A stretch of DNA of 64,000 nt, taken from Diorhabda sublineata. Lineage: Eukaryota; Arthropoda; Insecta; Coleoptera; Chrysomelidae. Of the stretch, positions 22,380 through 33,544 are shown in pieces. The position numbers and the translations under genes were made by a program. The first letter of the stretch is position 1, and each line of letters begins with the position of its first letter. Below the pieces are notes generated by a model. It was not told where the DNA came from, searched no databases, and saw nothing but the letters and a program-made list of their open reading frames with translations. The stretch covers positions 11,980,709-12,044,708 of the forward strand of contig NC_079476.1 in NCBI RefSeq assembly GCF_026230105.1, read 5' to 3'.

Positions 22380-22793
22380 ATAAGCAAATACAAATTTTTG
22401 ATACTGCAATCAAAAACAAAATTTGTCAAAAGGAAATAACTAATCACAAACATTTCTTAAAATTTGCGGAAAGAAAAATAGAAACACAATTAGCAGAATT
22501 ACTACCTCATGAAAACAGAACCAAACGAGGGTTAATCAATGGCCTCGGTTCAATTTTCAAAACTATTAGTGGAAACTTAGACTCTAATGACCGAAAACGT
22601 TACGACACCCTTATTAGACAACTTCAACAAAACCAAAATCAATTAAGTGATAAAATAAAAACCCAAAATTCCGTAGCAATATCTCTAATAGACAACTTTA
22701 ATAAGAATATTCAACAAATAAACCAAAATCAATTTATATCACAACGTAAATTGGAAACAGTCAATCTAGCTTTGAGACCAATACCTTCATAAG
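22380..22793 (+). pseudogene. errantivirus env, cleavage-site region
   Basis: One phase is open here and contains a furin-type motif R-T-K-R at 22517-22528. It is followed by a Gly-rich hydrophobic segment and then a Gln/Asn-rich helical region. In the F-type envelope family this is the boundary between the two subunits, the fusion peptide and the first heptad repeat. The phase ends at a stop near 22791 and differs from both neighbouring env frames, so env is broken into at least three pieces. Confidence 0.75.
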
Positions 22794-22812
22794 AGACGTA
22801 ATCTTCTAAATC

Positions 22813-23721
22813 TTGAATTTATACGAAATATTAAATTCAATATTACAAGATATAGAAAATTCGGTATCATTTGCAAAAACTGGGACCATGCACCCAAGTA
22901 TAATAAAACCTAGCGAATTGTTCAAACTTTTAGAAAGACTATACAGTAATGCCAATAAAGATCAATTGCCTATAAAACTAAAAATAAACAATATCCCAAT
23001 TTTTGAAAATTTAATTAAAGTCTCTTATTACATAAGAAACAACAAAATCACATATATTTTACATGTACCTGTAACCTATGGTTTTGATTTCGAGCTTTAT
23101 CATTTGTTGAAGGTTATCATTCTACAAAATAAATTTATATTAAAAAATGAATTGTACTACAAACTTTTGGATGAACCATGCGTAAAATTAGCTAGACAAG
23201 AATATATGTGTCAAGAGGTGAACCTACAACGAGTTGACGCCAACAGTCCATGCGAAGTTCAACTTCTAAATCTCAAGACCTCTTCCACCTGCCGTCAGAT
23301 GCTCCTAAGTAACTCTCAAATATTATCAAAAAGACTCGAAGAATCAAACCAGTGGATCGTCGTCCTTCCCAAGAACACACACATCAGATTAAGCTGTCAT
23401 CAACAAGATGAAATCATCAACTACATTGGTACCTACCTAGCCACTATCCCGGCATCCTGTCAAATTATCACGAACTCCGAAGCTATAATAGATAATGGAC
23501 CCATAGAAGCTGAAAGCCAACCCATTTTTATCCAGAGATTGTACATATCCAATCATGAATATGTCATTAACAAGATTCCTAATTTTAGCCTTCCAAAAAT
23601 AGACCTAGATGACCTCAACACCCTTCGAGAAAGAATTTTCAGAAATACTCTAATTTTTAAGCACTTGGACGATAATAATTTACTGTCTCCTAATCCTTCT
23701 ATGTTTATATTGGGCCCTTAA
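22813..23721 (+). pseudogene. errantivirus env, C-terminal ectodomain
   Basis: A 302-codon frame without a convincing own start (it opens at ttg). It has several cysteines, a D-L-D-D-L-N-T-L-R-E-R heptad-like segment at about 262-275, and ends just after F-I-L-G-P. Members of the family carry a membrane anchor at this end; here the frame stops before one is complete, while basic residues of a tail are visible in another phase just after 23721. An identical 302-codon frame lies in the opposite arm at 25469-26377. Confidence 0.75.
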
Positions 23722-23793
23722 AATAATTCGACGCAAGAAACCAATCCGAAGATGTTCACCTTCCTTAGCTGCACACCACGGAAGCTGAAACTT

Positions 23794-23804
23794 CAGGAGG
23801 GAGG
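23794..23804 (+). promoter_or_regulatory. polypurine tract of the errantivirus
   Basis: The purine run aggagggagg directly precedes the putative LTR start agttat; it would prime plus-strand DNA synthesis. Confidence 0.55.
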
Positions 23805-23958
23805 AGTTATGGCACTCATTTTCAAGAACCCCATATAGAAGAAGCTGACGACACTATAAAATTTCATAATATTCACATTATGTATAAATAAAAAAAAGCC
23901 GTGAGCAGTAGAGCTCCATCACGAAAGTCGAATTTTTCGTCGAATGAAGAATATAACT
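23805..23958 (+). repeat. putative errantivirus 3' LTR
   Basis: It begins agttat after the polypurine tract and ends ataact, the inverted terminal hexanucleotides expected for gypsy-type LTRs. It contains tataaaat near 23866 and aataaa near 23889. At 154 bp it is short for this group, and there is no 5' LTR to confirm the borders. Confidence 0.45.
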
Positions 23959-24388
23959 AATACACAATCAAATCCATAAAATGAATTTCTTGGAAATGAT
24001 ATCAATTCTCAATCATATTTCTTTATATGGAAAATTTGCTATTCCTCAATAACTTTTCATTTCACAAGTTAACTCCCTCTCTCGAATGAAAATTCATAAT
24101 TTCAATGGTGGTCTCGAACTCTCTGGTTCAATTCCAATTGACAACAAAGAAAAAATTGTCATAATGACAAGAAATTTCGAAAATGGGTAGTGAAAAAAAT
24201 AACCCTAGCAACGATCATACTCGTATTATTCATTAAATAGGAGGCGGTCCAGTTCAACAATTACAACGATCAAAATGATTTCGCTAGAAGAACTGAAGAA
24301 GAAAACTTTGAACTTGAGAAAGACAATTCTTCAACATCCCCCCTACTTGCATGCGAAGTTCGAACCCTCTAGTTAAACTTTTTCTGGC

Positions 24389-24798
<410 letters not shown>

Positions 24799-25231
24799 TT
24801 GGCCAGAAAAAGTTTAACTAGAGGGTTCGAACTTCGCATGCAAGTAGGGGGGATGTTGAAGAATTGTCTTTCTCAAGTTCAAAGTTTTCTTCTTCAGTTC
24901 TTCTAGCGAAATCATTTTGATCGTTGTAATTGTTGAACTGGACCGCCTCCTATTTAATGAATAATACGAGTATGATCGTTGCTAGGGTTATTTTTTTCAC
25001 TACCCATTTTCGAAATTTCTTGTCATTATGACAATTTTTTCTTTGTTGTCAATTGGAATTGAACCAGAGAGTTCGAGACCACCATTGAAATTATGAATTT
25101 TCATTCGAGAGAGGGAGTTAACTTGTGAAATGAAAAGTTATTGAGGAATAGCAAATTTTCCATATAAAGAAATATGATTGAGAATTGATATCATTTCCAA
25201 GAAATTCATTTTATGGATTTGATTGTGTATT

Positions 25232-25385
25232 AGTTATATTCTTCATTCGACGAAAAATTCGACTTTCGTGATGGAGCTCTACTGCTCACGGCTTTTTTTT
25301 ATTTATACATAATGTGAATATTATGAAATTTTATAGTGTCGTCAGCTTCTTCTATATGGGGTTCTTGAAAATGAGTGCCATAACT
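25232..25385 (-). repeat. putative errantivirus 3' LTR, right-arm copy
   Basis: Mirror of 23805-23958, with the same agttat/ataact ends on the minus strand. Confidence 0.45.
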
Positions 25386-25468
25386 CCTCCCTCCTGAAGT
25401 TTCAGCTTCCGTGGTGTGCAGCTAAGGAAGGTGAACATCTTCGGATTGGTTTCTTGCGTCGAATTATT

Positions 25469-26377
25469 TTAAGGGCCCAATATAAACATAGAAGGATTAG
25501 GAGACAGTAAATTATTATCGTCCAAGTGCTTAAAAATTAGAGTATTTCTGAAAATTCTTTCTCGAAGGGTGTTGAGGTCATCTAGGTCTATTTTTGGAAG
25601 GCTAAAATTAGGAATCTTGTTAATGACATATTCATGATTGGATATGTACAATCTCTGGATAAAAATGGGTTGGCTTTCAGCTTCTATGGGTCCATTATCT
25701 ATTATAGCTTCGGAGTTCGTGATAATTTGACAGGATGCCGGGATAGTGGCTAGGTAGGTACCAATGTAGTTGATGATTTCATCTTGTTGATGACAGCTTA
25801 ATCTGATGTGTGTGTTCTTGGGAAGGACGACGATCCACTGGTTTGATTCTTCGAGTCTTTTTGATAATATTTGAGAGTTACTTAGGAGCATCTGACGGCA
25901 GGTGGAAGAGGTCTTGAGATTTAGAAGTTGAACTTCGCATGGACTGTTGGCGTCAACTCGTTGTAGGTTCACCTCTTGACACATATATTCTTGTCTAGCT
26001 AATTTTACGCATGGTTCATCCAAAAGTTTGTAGTACAATTCATTTTTTAATATAAATTTATTTTGTAGAATGATAACCTTCAACAAATGATAAAGCTCGA
26101 AATCAAAACCATAGGTTACAGGTACATGTAAAATATATGTGATTTTGTTGTTTCTTATGTAATAAGAGACTTTAATTAAATTTTCAAAAATTGGGATATT
26201 GTTTATTTTTAGTTTTATAGGCAATTGATCTTTATTGGCATTACTGTATAGTCTTTCTAAAAGTTTGAACAATTCGCTAGGTTTTATTATACTTGGGTGC
26301 ATGGTCCCAGTTTTTGCAAATGATACCGAATTTTCTATATCTTGTAATATTGAATTTAATATTTCGTATAAATTCAA
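25469..26377 (-). pseudogene. errantivirus env C-terminal ectodomain, right-arm copy
   Basis: The 302-residue translation is identical to the left-arm copy, including the premature end. Identity over a dead gene cannot reflect selection; it points to very recent duplication, ongoing gene conversion between arms, or an artefact. Confidence 0.8.
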
Positions 26378-26396
26378 GATTTAGAAGATTACGTCT

Positions 26397-27002
26397 CTTA
26401 TGAAGGTATTGGTCTCAAAGCTAGATTGACTGTTTCCAATTTACGTTGTGATATAAATTGATTTTAGTTTATTTGTTGAATATTCTTATTAAAGTTGTCT
26501 ATTAGAGATATTGCTACGGAATTTTGGGTTTTTATTTTATCACTTAATTGATTTTGGTTTTGTTGAAGTTGTCTAATAAGGGTGTCGTAACGTTTTCGGT
26601 CATTAGAGTCTAAGTTTCCACTAATAGTTTTGAAAATTGAACCGAGGCCATTGATTAACCCTCGTTTGGTTCTGTTTTCATGAGGTAGTAATTCTGCTAA
26701 TTGTGTTTCTATTTTTCTTTCCGCAAATTTTAAGAAATGTTTGTGATTAGTTATTTCCTTTTGACAAATTTTGTTTTTGATTGCAGTATCAAAAATTTGT
26801 ATTTGCTTATTTTTTAATTTTGAAATTGTATAACTATGGGATTTATATCATAATAATAAAATATTGAGTGATAGTATTCGGTTACTTTTACGATGCCAAG
26901 TTTCAAGGATAGTAAACCAGAGTTATCTTGGAGGTTTCTAAGTGTAATTATTTCTTTGAATCCGAGGATTCCGGGTAACCTGAAATGATAATTAGCTGTC
27001 AA
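26397..27002 (-). pseudogene. errantivirus env N-terminal and cleavage regions, right-arm copy
   Basis: Mirror of 22188-22793 with the same phase changes. The R-T-K-R motif lies at 26662-26673. One substitution (near 26467) distinguishes it from the left arm. It is non-functional for the same reasons. Confidence 0.75.
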
Positions 27003-27309
27003 ATGAATATATTCTTTTTAAAGGCCGTTTTATGTTACTCATGTGAATTTTTGCGTGTTTTGCCGTCGAGACTACTTTGCGTTTGGTATTTACTGATTTG
27101 ATACTAACCGGCTTATGAAATTTGTTTGTGTTTTTCTGTCTCTTTTTCTTTTTTATAAAAATCTTTTGGTTTGCTACAAATATTTCAAGACTTTCTCGAT
27201 TTTTATTTATTATTTCTAAACGATTATATTTTTGATTAGATAAATCAGCATTGATATTGGCATACAATAATTTAGAACGTTCTTTATGTTTATTAACATT
27301 AACAGTCAT
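26992..27309 (-). pseudogene. errantivirus pol C-terminal basic region, right-arm copy
   Basis: Mirror of 21881-22198 with an identical translation of 105 residues; see the left-arm entry for its features. Confidence 0.65.
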
Positions 27310-28053
27310 TGATTAGAAGATTATCGGTTGCGGTATCGAATGAATCATTGTCAGTAATATGTACATTATATCCATTGGTTTCAATTATTATAGCATTTGT
27401 CATTTTAGTTTCTATAGGTGTGTTGGAGAATCCTTCTGAATTTAATAGTCTTAAATGCTCTATTATCGTTGAATGAAATCGTTCTATAATTCCGTTCGAT
27501 TGAGGGTGATCAGGGGAGCAAAAATGAATTTTAATTTTATGTAATTATGTAATGACTGTTTATTTTTAAATTCCGTGCTATTATCGCAAATAATTTCATT
27601 TGGTATACCGTGATGGGAAAAGTATTTTATCAATTTGTTCGCTATTTCTGTGCCAGAAAGTACATTTAAATGGTATGCTCGGGCATATTTAGAAAAACTA
27701 TCAAGTGTCGTTAAAAATTTTGAGTTTTCAAAAGTGATGTGGATGATTTCGAATGGTTTATTCGCAGTCGGTGTCAAAATCATTTTCAAATTTACGGGAT
27801 GCCTATTATATTTGCACTGTTGGCATATTTCACACTCCTTAATATATGTTTGAATAGATTTTTTCATTTCCGGCCAATAATACTTTTCTTTGATTCTTTG
27901 AAAGGTTTCATTAATTCTACGGTAATTTGATTTACTTTCGTGATAATTTTTTATTATTTCTTTGATATCGTCCTTGTTTGTGACATCTAGTAATGTTATG
28001 GAACATTTTTTCAGTTTTATGGATGATGATTTGAAATATTTTTGCAAGCAAGC
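27300..28053 (-). pseudogene. errantivirus integrase, right-arm copy, 5'-cut by palindrome end
   Basis: Mirror of 21137-21890. One amino acid differs in the Y-I-x-E-C-E-I-C segment (Lys instead of Asn). The reading frame runs past 28053 into an inverted spacer fragment by chance, so its first residues are not pol. It shares the frameshift and the missing first catalytic acid. Confidence 0.8.
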
Positions 28054-28085
28054 AAATCGGACCCATAGCAATTGCTCGAGACGAA

Positions 28086-28141
<56 letters not shown>

Positions 28142-28201
28142 GTTTAAGCTACAATTCTTATTTATATATATTTATATTATCTTCAATAAAAGAGAAGTTG
28201 A
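28054..28201. repeat. junction between the palindromes, with (TA)n
   Basis: 28054-28091 is the reverse complement of 24491-24528 from the palindrome 1 spacer. It runs into a (TA)n tract to 28139, then about 60 bp of AT-rich sequence of unknown origin up to the start of palindrome 2 at 28202. Confidence 0.9.
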
Positions 28202-30601
28202 AGCCTCATTATGCTGCCGTCATTCATCCAGGAGACACCTTTGAGAGAATCACAGTAGTACCAAGGGACATGGACTAAGGTCAGTATTAAAGTATTAACC
28301 ATTACGTTGCATTTGAAAGAACTATATCTACTTTGTATCTAGACCATGAAACCATTAATTTATCTTACCTTGTAAACCATCCTTATCTTTTATCTTGTAT
28401 ATTTTGAATATGTTTATAAATTAATTGATTTTACCTTAAAATTTTTAAAATCCTTAGATTAATCAATCAAAATTCTCTCTTTTCTTTACAGATTTATTTT
28501 ATATAAATGTTTATTATATCACATCTTAAATTGAAAAATAATCTTCCTTCTCTTGAGTTAAATTCATCTTTCTATTTTTGTCTCGAATTTAACTATTCTG
28601 AGTTTAGAGATTTCTTATAATGAAATAGAATTTTCCTTATCTTGCGATATTCACAATTACAACTTGATCTTGACTTTTCCTAACTTAATAGAGTAGTTAT
28701 GACCTAGTATATTTTGTCTTGCCTTATTTAAGGATTTTCAAACTTGAAATTTAAATCCGAATTTTTATCTTTTCTAAACTTGAATTTTTTTTGTTTAAAT
28801 TTGTAAATAATTTGGAATAATGATTTCGTAAATAGAATTTATTTTACCTCATAATCAACTGACTTGATTGTGCCTTAACTAACTGCTCAATATTTAAGAT
28901 ATAAAGTTTGATTTAAATTTTTTTATCTTGTCCTGATTAATTAATTAAGATTAATCTCCTTGATACTAATTTATGGTTGTACATATCAAATTTTCTTAAT
29001 CAAATTGGAATTAATAATGATTTATATTCTTAATTACTTAACTTATGAATTCACTTATACCTTTCGTAAACTTGTACGGCCCTATAACTTACCCTTTTAT
29101 ATTTGCTAGCATATTATTGCCCCTGAATTGAGCTCATTCCATGTGCATGTAAATACTCCCCTTTTTATTTTATTTGAAAAATACTGTTAATTCATCTTGA
29201 TGACCATTGAGGCCTAGGGATTTTAACTTTAAAGTTACTTTGTAATTTATTTACTCATTTCAAAAAGGTTTAGTAATACATATTATTACTATTTTGGAAT
29301 TTTGATTTAGTAATATTATTACTATTTTGGAATTTTGATTTATTTTCAATTATTTAAAATTTCATTATTTTTGATATGTTAGGGTGATTGTTAGACAAGC
29401 TAATTTTAGCTTAGCATTCCCGCAAAGGAATTTGTTTAATTTTTTTTATCAATCATTTTCTTGTTCTATTTTCCAAAATGGAATAAATAACTTTGTTTGT
29501 TTAAACTTGAATTTTAATTATAATTATCCAACAGATATTTTCCTATCTAAAACTTTAGTGCTGCTAACATGTTAACATCGACTATATAAGTGAATGGTTT
29601 TCTGGATTTTGATTGTTCAGGGTAAATCAATATTTCTTTTTAATATTTAATAAAACCAGTGCCGTCCCAAATCAAAACCTTTACCTGATAAGATGAGATC
29701 CACACCTTTATACTGCTCATGCTGATCTAGGTGAGTTCTTTGTATTCCAATACAAAGTACACTGCAGTACTCCATCTACTTTCTGAAATGAGTAAGTTGT
29801 GTTCTAAAGAGAGGGATGTTCTCAAGTTTTCTGTTCTTTTTTTTTCTGAAATTCATAAATTTTAACCTTTTTTGGATCATTATACCTGGTTCACATTTGT
29901 CCAATTCTCTCCAGTTCCTCTTTTTCAACTATGAATGTTAACTCTTCCTCACATGCATCTAAAAAGGAATATTTTCAGATAAACCCACTAGCTTACTACC
30001 ATTTGAAACCTGAAATAATTTTATTCGACAATTCGTTATATCTTGGATACTAGTGTCGATATCATCTTTGTCAAATATCTCAAAAGGTTCTCATCCCTTT
30101 TATAAAACAAAAAATAGTAATAAAAAAAATTGAGCAATTTTAAATTTTCGAGTTTTTTATAACTAAAATAAGCGCACCTAAAAATTGGAAATATTATAAA
30201 TTTATCCATGGAAAAATCTAGATAAAAACATAAATAACTTTCCCTCTCACTAAAATTACAATATATAAAACAAATATTAAATATTAACAATAACGTTTGT
30301 TTACAATCGGTTTAGTTTGACGGGCTTGCCGGTTATAAAATGGCTGCAAATGCGCATACATGCATACAATTTCAGTTACTGAAAAAATCATCTGCTTCTT
30401 TTCTGTATTAGTATTAATCCTGTGGTGAAGACTGATTGGTTTCTAAAGTGCCGTTTTGATTAATAATGTAGTCCATGTTATTTCAATCGGCCAGTTAGAT
30501 AAAATTTCCACAATTTACTGAAAAACAAAGTGCTTAACTTCATTGTGAAGTGGAACAGGAACAGGAACAGATTAATAATACAAGCGTAGTTCATGGGTAT
30601 T

Positions 30602-30604
<3 letters not shown>
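28202..30604 (+). repeat. palindrome 2, left arm (2,403 bp)
   Basis: Position x pairs with 61575-x, without net indel. A handful of substitutions are visible (near 28912-28916, 28968 and 30393), so identity is about 99.8 percent. The arm is AT-rich with no recognised transposon; its outer 77 bp contain a short coding-like end (H-Y-A-A-V-I-H-P-G-D then a stop). Confidence 0.95.
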
Positions 30605-30663
<59 letters not shown>

Positions 30664-30970
30664 AGTGTGGTGGTGTGGAGTGATTTTATTTCGTATTATT
30701 ATTATCATAATATTTGGCGTTTTCCTTCAAATTTATCAGGATACAAGAGACAATTTTACACCAACTGACTGTACAATGATTTGTGAAAAACACTCCACCA
30801 TGGAAAACTTTGAATTCAATTTACTTGAGAATAGGGTTTTGAAAGCAGGAAAAGTTCTTTCTTCAAATTTATCAGGATACTTATGTGGCAACATTCTTAT
30901 TCAATGCAATTCTAGGAGCACTTTTAATACTTACTCCATCTGTCTACCCGCCATAAAGTATTTTTAGTTG
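30605..30970. repeat. palindrome 2 spacer with (TA)n tract
   Basis: The spacer is 366 bp. A (TTA)n/(TA)n tract occupies about 30605-30661, right at the left-arm border, as in palindrome 1. A 20-bp direct repeat, cttcaaatttatcaggatac, occurs at 30725-30744 and 30861-30880. Confidence 0.9.
30745..30845 (+). pseudogene. THAP zinc-finger fragment in the palindrome 2 spacer
   Basis: The plus frame reads F-T-P-T-D-C-T-M-I-C-E-K-H then E-N-F-E-F-N and V-L-K-A-G. This is the second half of a THAP domain (the C-x2-H pair and the following loop before a V-L-K/R-x-G segment). The first C-x-C half is missing. It is a different gene copy from the THAP exon of the P-like transposon at 45.2-45.5 kb. Confidence 0.5.
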
Positions 30971-33373
30971 TAAAATACCCATGAACTACGCTTGTATTAT
31001 TAATCTGTTCCTGTTCCTGTTCCACTTCACAATGAAGTTAAGCACTTTGTTTTTCAGTAAATTGTGGAAATTTTATCTAACTGGCCGATTGAAATAACAT
31101 GGACTACATTATTAATCAAAACGGCACTTTAGAAACCAATCAGTCTTCACCACAGGATTAATACTAATACAGAAAAGAAGCTGATGATTTTTTCAGTAAC
31201 TGAAATTGTATGCATGTATGCGCATTTGCAGCCATTTTATAACCGGCAAGCCCGTCAAACTAAACCGATTGTAAACAAACGTTATTGTTAATATTTAATA
31301 TTTGTTTTATATATTGTAATTTTAGTGAGAGGGAAAGTTATTTATGTTTTTATCTAGATTTTTCCATGGATAAATTTATAATATTTCCAATTTTTAGGTG
31401 CGCTTATTTTAGTTATAAAAAACTCGAAAATTTAAAATTGCTCAATTTTTTTTATTACTATTTTTTGTTTTATAAAAGGGATGAGAACCTTTTGAGATAT
31501 TTGACAAAGATGATATCGACACTAGTATCCAAGATATAACGAATTGTCGAATAAAATTATTTCAGGTTTCAAATGGTAGTAAGCTAGTGGGTTTATCTGA
31601 AAATATTCCTTTTTAGATGCATGTGAGGAAGAGTTAACATTCATAGTTGAAAAAGAGGAACTGGAGAGAATTGGACAAATGTGAACCAGGTATAATGATC
31701 CAAAAAAGGTTAAAATTTATGAATTTCAGAAAAAAAAAGAACAGAAAACTTGAGAACATCCCTCTCTTTAGAACACAACTTACTCATTTCAGAAAGTAGA
31801 TGGAGTACTGCAGTGTACTTTGTATTGGAATACAAAGAACTCACCTAGATCAGCATGAGCAGTATAAAGGTGTGGATCTCATCTTATCAGGTAAAGGTTT
31901 TGATTTGGGACGGCACTGGTTTTATTAAATATTAAAAAGAAATATTGATTTACCCTGAACAATCAAAATCCAGAAAACCATTCACTTATATAGTCGATGT
32001 TAACATGTTAGCAGCACTAAAGTTTTAGATAGGAAAATATCTGTTGGATAATTATAATTAAAATTCAAGTTTAAACAAACAAAGTTATTTATTCCATTTT
32101 GGAAAATAGAACAAGAAAATGATTGATAAAAAAAATTAAACAAATTCCTTTGCGGGAATGCTAAGCTAAAATTAGCTTGTCTAACAATCACCCTAACATA
32201 TCAAAAATAATGAAATTTTAAATAATTGAAAATAAATCAAAATTCCAAAATAGTAATAATATTACTAAATCAAAATTCCAAAATAGTAATAATATGTATT
32301 ACTAAACCTTTTTGAAATGAGTAAATAAATTACAAAGTAACTTTAAAGTTAAAATCCCTAGGCCTCAATGGTCATCAAGATGAATTAACAGTATTTTTCA
32401 AATAAAATAAAAAGGGGAGTATTTACATGCACATGGAATGAGCTCAATTCAGGGGCAATAATATGCTAGCAAATATAAAAGGGTAAGTTATAGGGCCGTA
32501 CAAGTTTACGAAAGGTATAAGTGAATTCATAAGTTAAGTAATTAAGAATATAAATCATTATTAATTCCAATTTGATTAAGAAAATTTGATATGTACAACC
32601 ATAAAATAGTATCAAGGAGATTAATCTTAATTAATTAATCAGGACAAGATAAAAAAATTTAATTCAAACTTTATATCTTAAATATTGAGCAGTTAGTTAA
32701 GGCACAATCAAGTCAGTTGATTATGAGGTAAAATAAATTCTATTTACGAAATCATTATTCCAAATTATTTACAAATTTAAACAAAAAAAATTCAAGTTTA
32801 GAAAAGATAAAAATTCGGATTTAAATTTCAAGTTTGAAAATCCTTAAATAAGGCAAGACAAAATATACTAGGTCATAACTACTCTATTAAGTTAGGAAAA
32901 GTCAAGATCAAGTTGTAATTGTGAATATCGCAAGATAAGGAAAATTCTATTTCATTATAAGAAATCTCTAAACTCAGAATAGTTAAATTCGAGACAAAAA
33001 TAGAAAGATGAATTTAACTCAAGAGAAGGAAGATTATTTTTCAATTTAAGATGTGATATAATAAACATTTATATAAAATAAATCTGTAAAGAAAAGAGAG
33101 AATTTTGATTGATTAATCTAAGGATTTTAAAAATTTTAAGGTAAAATCAATTAATTTATAAACATATTCAAAATATACAAGATAAAAGATAAGGATGGTT
33201 TACAAGGTAAGATAAATTAATGGTTTCATGGTCTAGATACAAAGTAGATATAGTTCTTTCAAATGCAACGTAATGGTTAATACTTTAATACTGACCTTAG
33301 TCCATGTCCCTTGGTACTACTGTGATTCTCTCAAAGGTGTCTCCTGGATGAATGACGGCAGCATAATGAGGCT
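30971..33373 (-). repeat. palindrome 2, right arm (2,403 bp)
   Basis: Reverse complement of 28202-30604. The outer border at 33373/33374 coincides with a splice-acceptor-like sequence on the minus strand (tttggctcttag followed by cctcattatg), which is absent from the left-arm border. Confidence 0.95.
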
Positions 33374-33530
33374 AAGAGCCAAAACATGGAGGTAACAGTG
33401 CAAAATACCTTCAGAACAAGACAGCAAGCGTAGGTAAATAGCTTTTAGGAAAAACGGGACAGGAATTACCACTCCGGTACGTGGGAACGGGATTGTATCA
33501 ACCCCGTCGGTGGACCCTAAATAATCATAC
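33300..33530 (-). CDS. possible last exons of an unidentified host gene
   Basis: On the minus strand a possible acceptor (tgattatttag at about 33530-33520) precedes about 45 bp of balanced-composition sequence. A donor-like gtaatt (near 33471) and a second acceptor (ctcttag near 33374) follow. Taking these, the reading goes from R-T-G-V into P-H-Y-A-A-V-I-H-P-G-D, then T-F-E-R-I-T-V-V-P-R-D-M-D and a taa at about 33297. I do not recognise the protein, another phase is also open, and an upstream exon could not be matched. The final exon is duplicated at 28202-28278 in the left arm without its acceptor. Confidence 0.3.
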
Positions 33531-33544
33531 AAATTTCACTTAGG

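Larger units (their letters stand above)
20437..23958 (+). mobile_element. errantivirus-type (gypsy-like) endogenous retroelement, 5'-truncated
   Basis: Order: end of pol (RNase H tail, integrase), env, polypurine tract and a putative 3' LTR. The 5' LTR, gag, protease and RT are missing. All genes carry stops or frameshifts, so it is a dead copy. From 21137 onward it forms most of the left arm of palindrome 1. Presence of env places it with insect errantiviruses. Confidence 0.85.
24799..28053 (-). repeat. palindrome 1, right arm (3,255 bp)
   Basis: Reverse complement of 21137-24391. Pairing stops exactly at 28053, inside errantivirus pol. The next bases are an inverted copy of part of the spacer followed by (TA)n. 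Confidence 0.95.
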
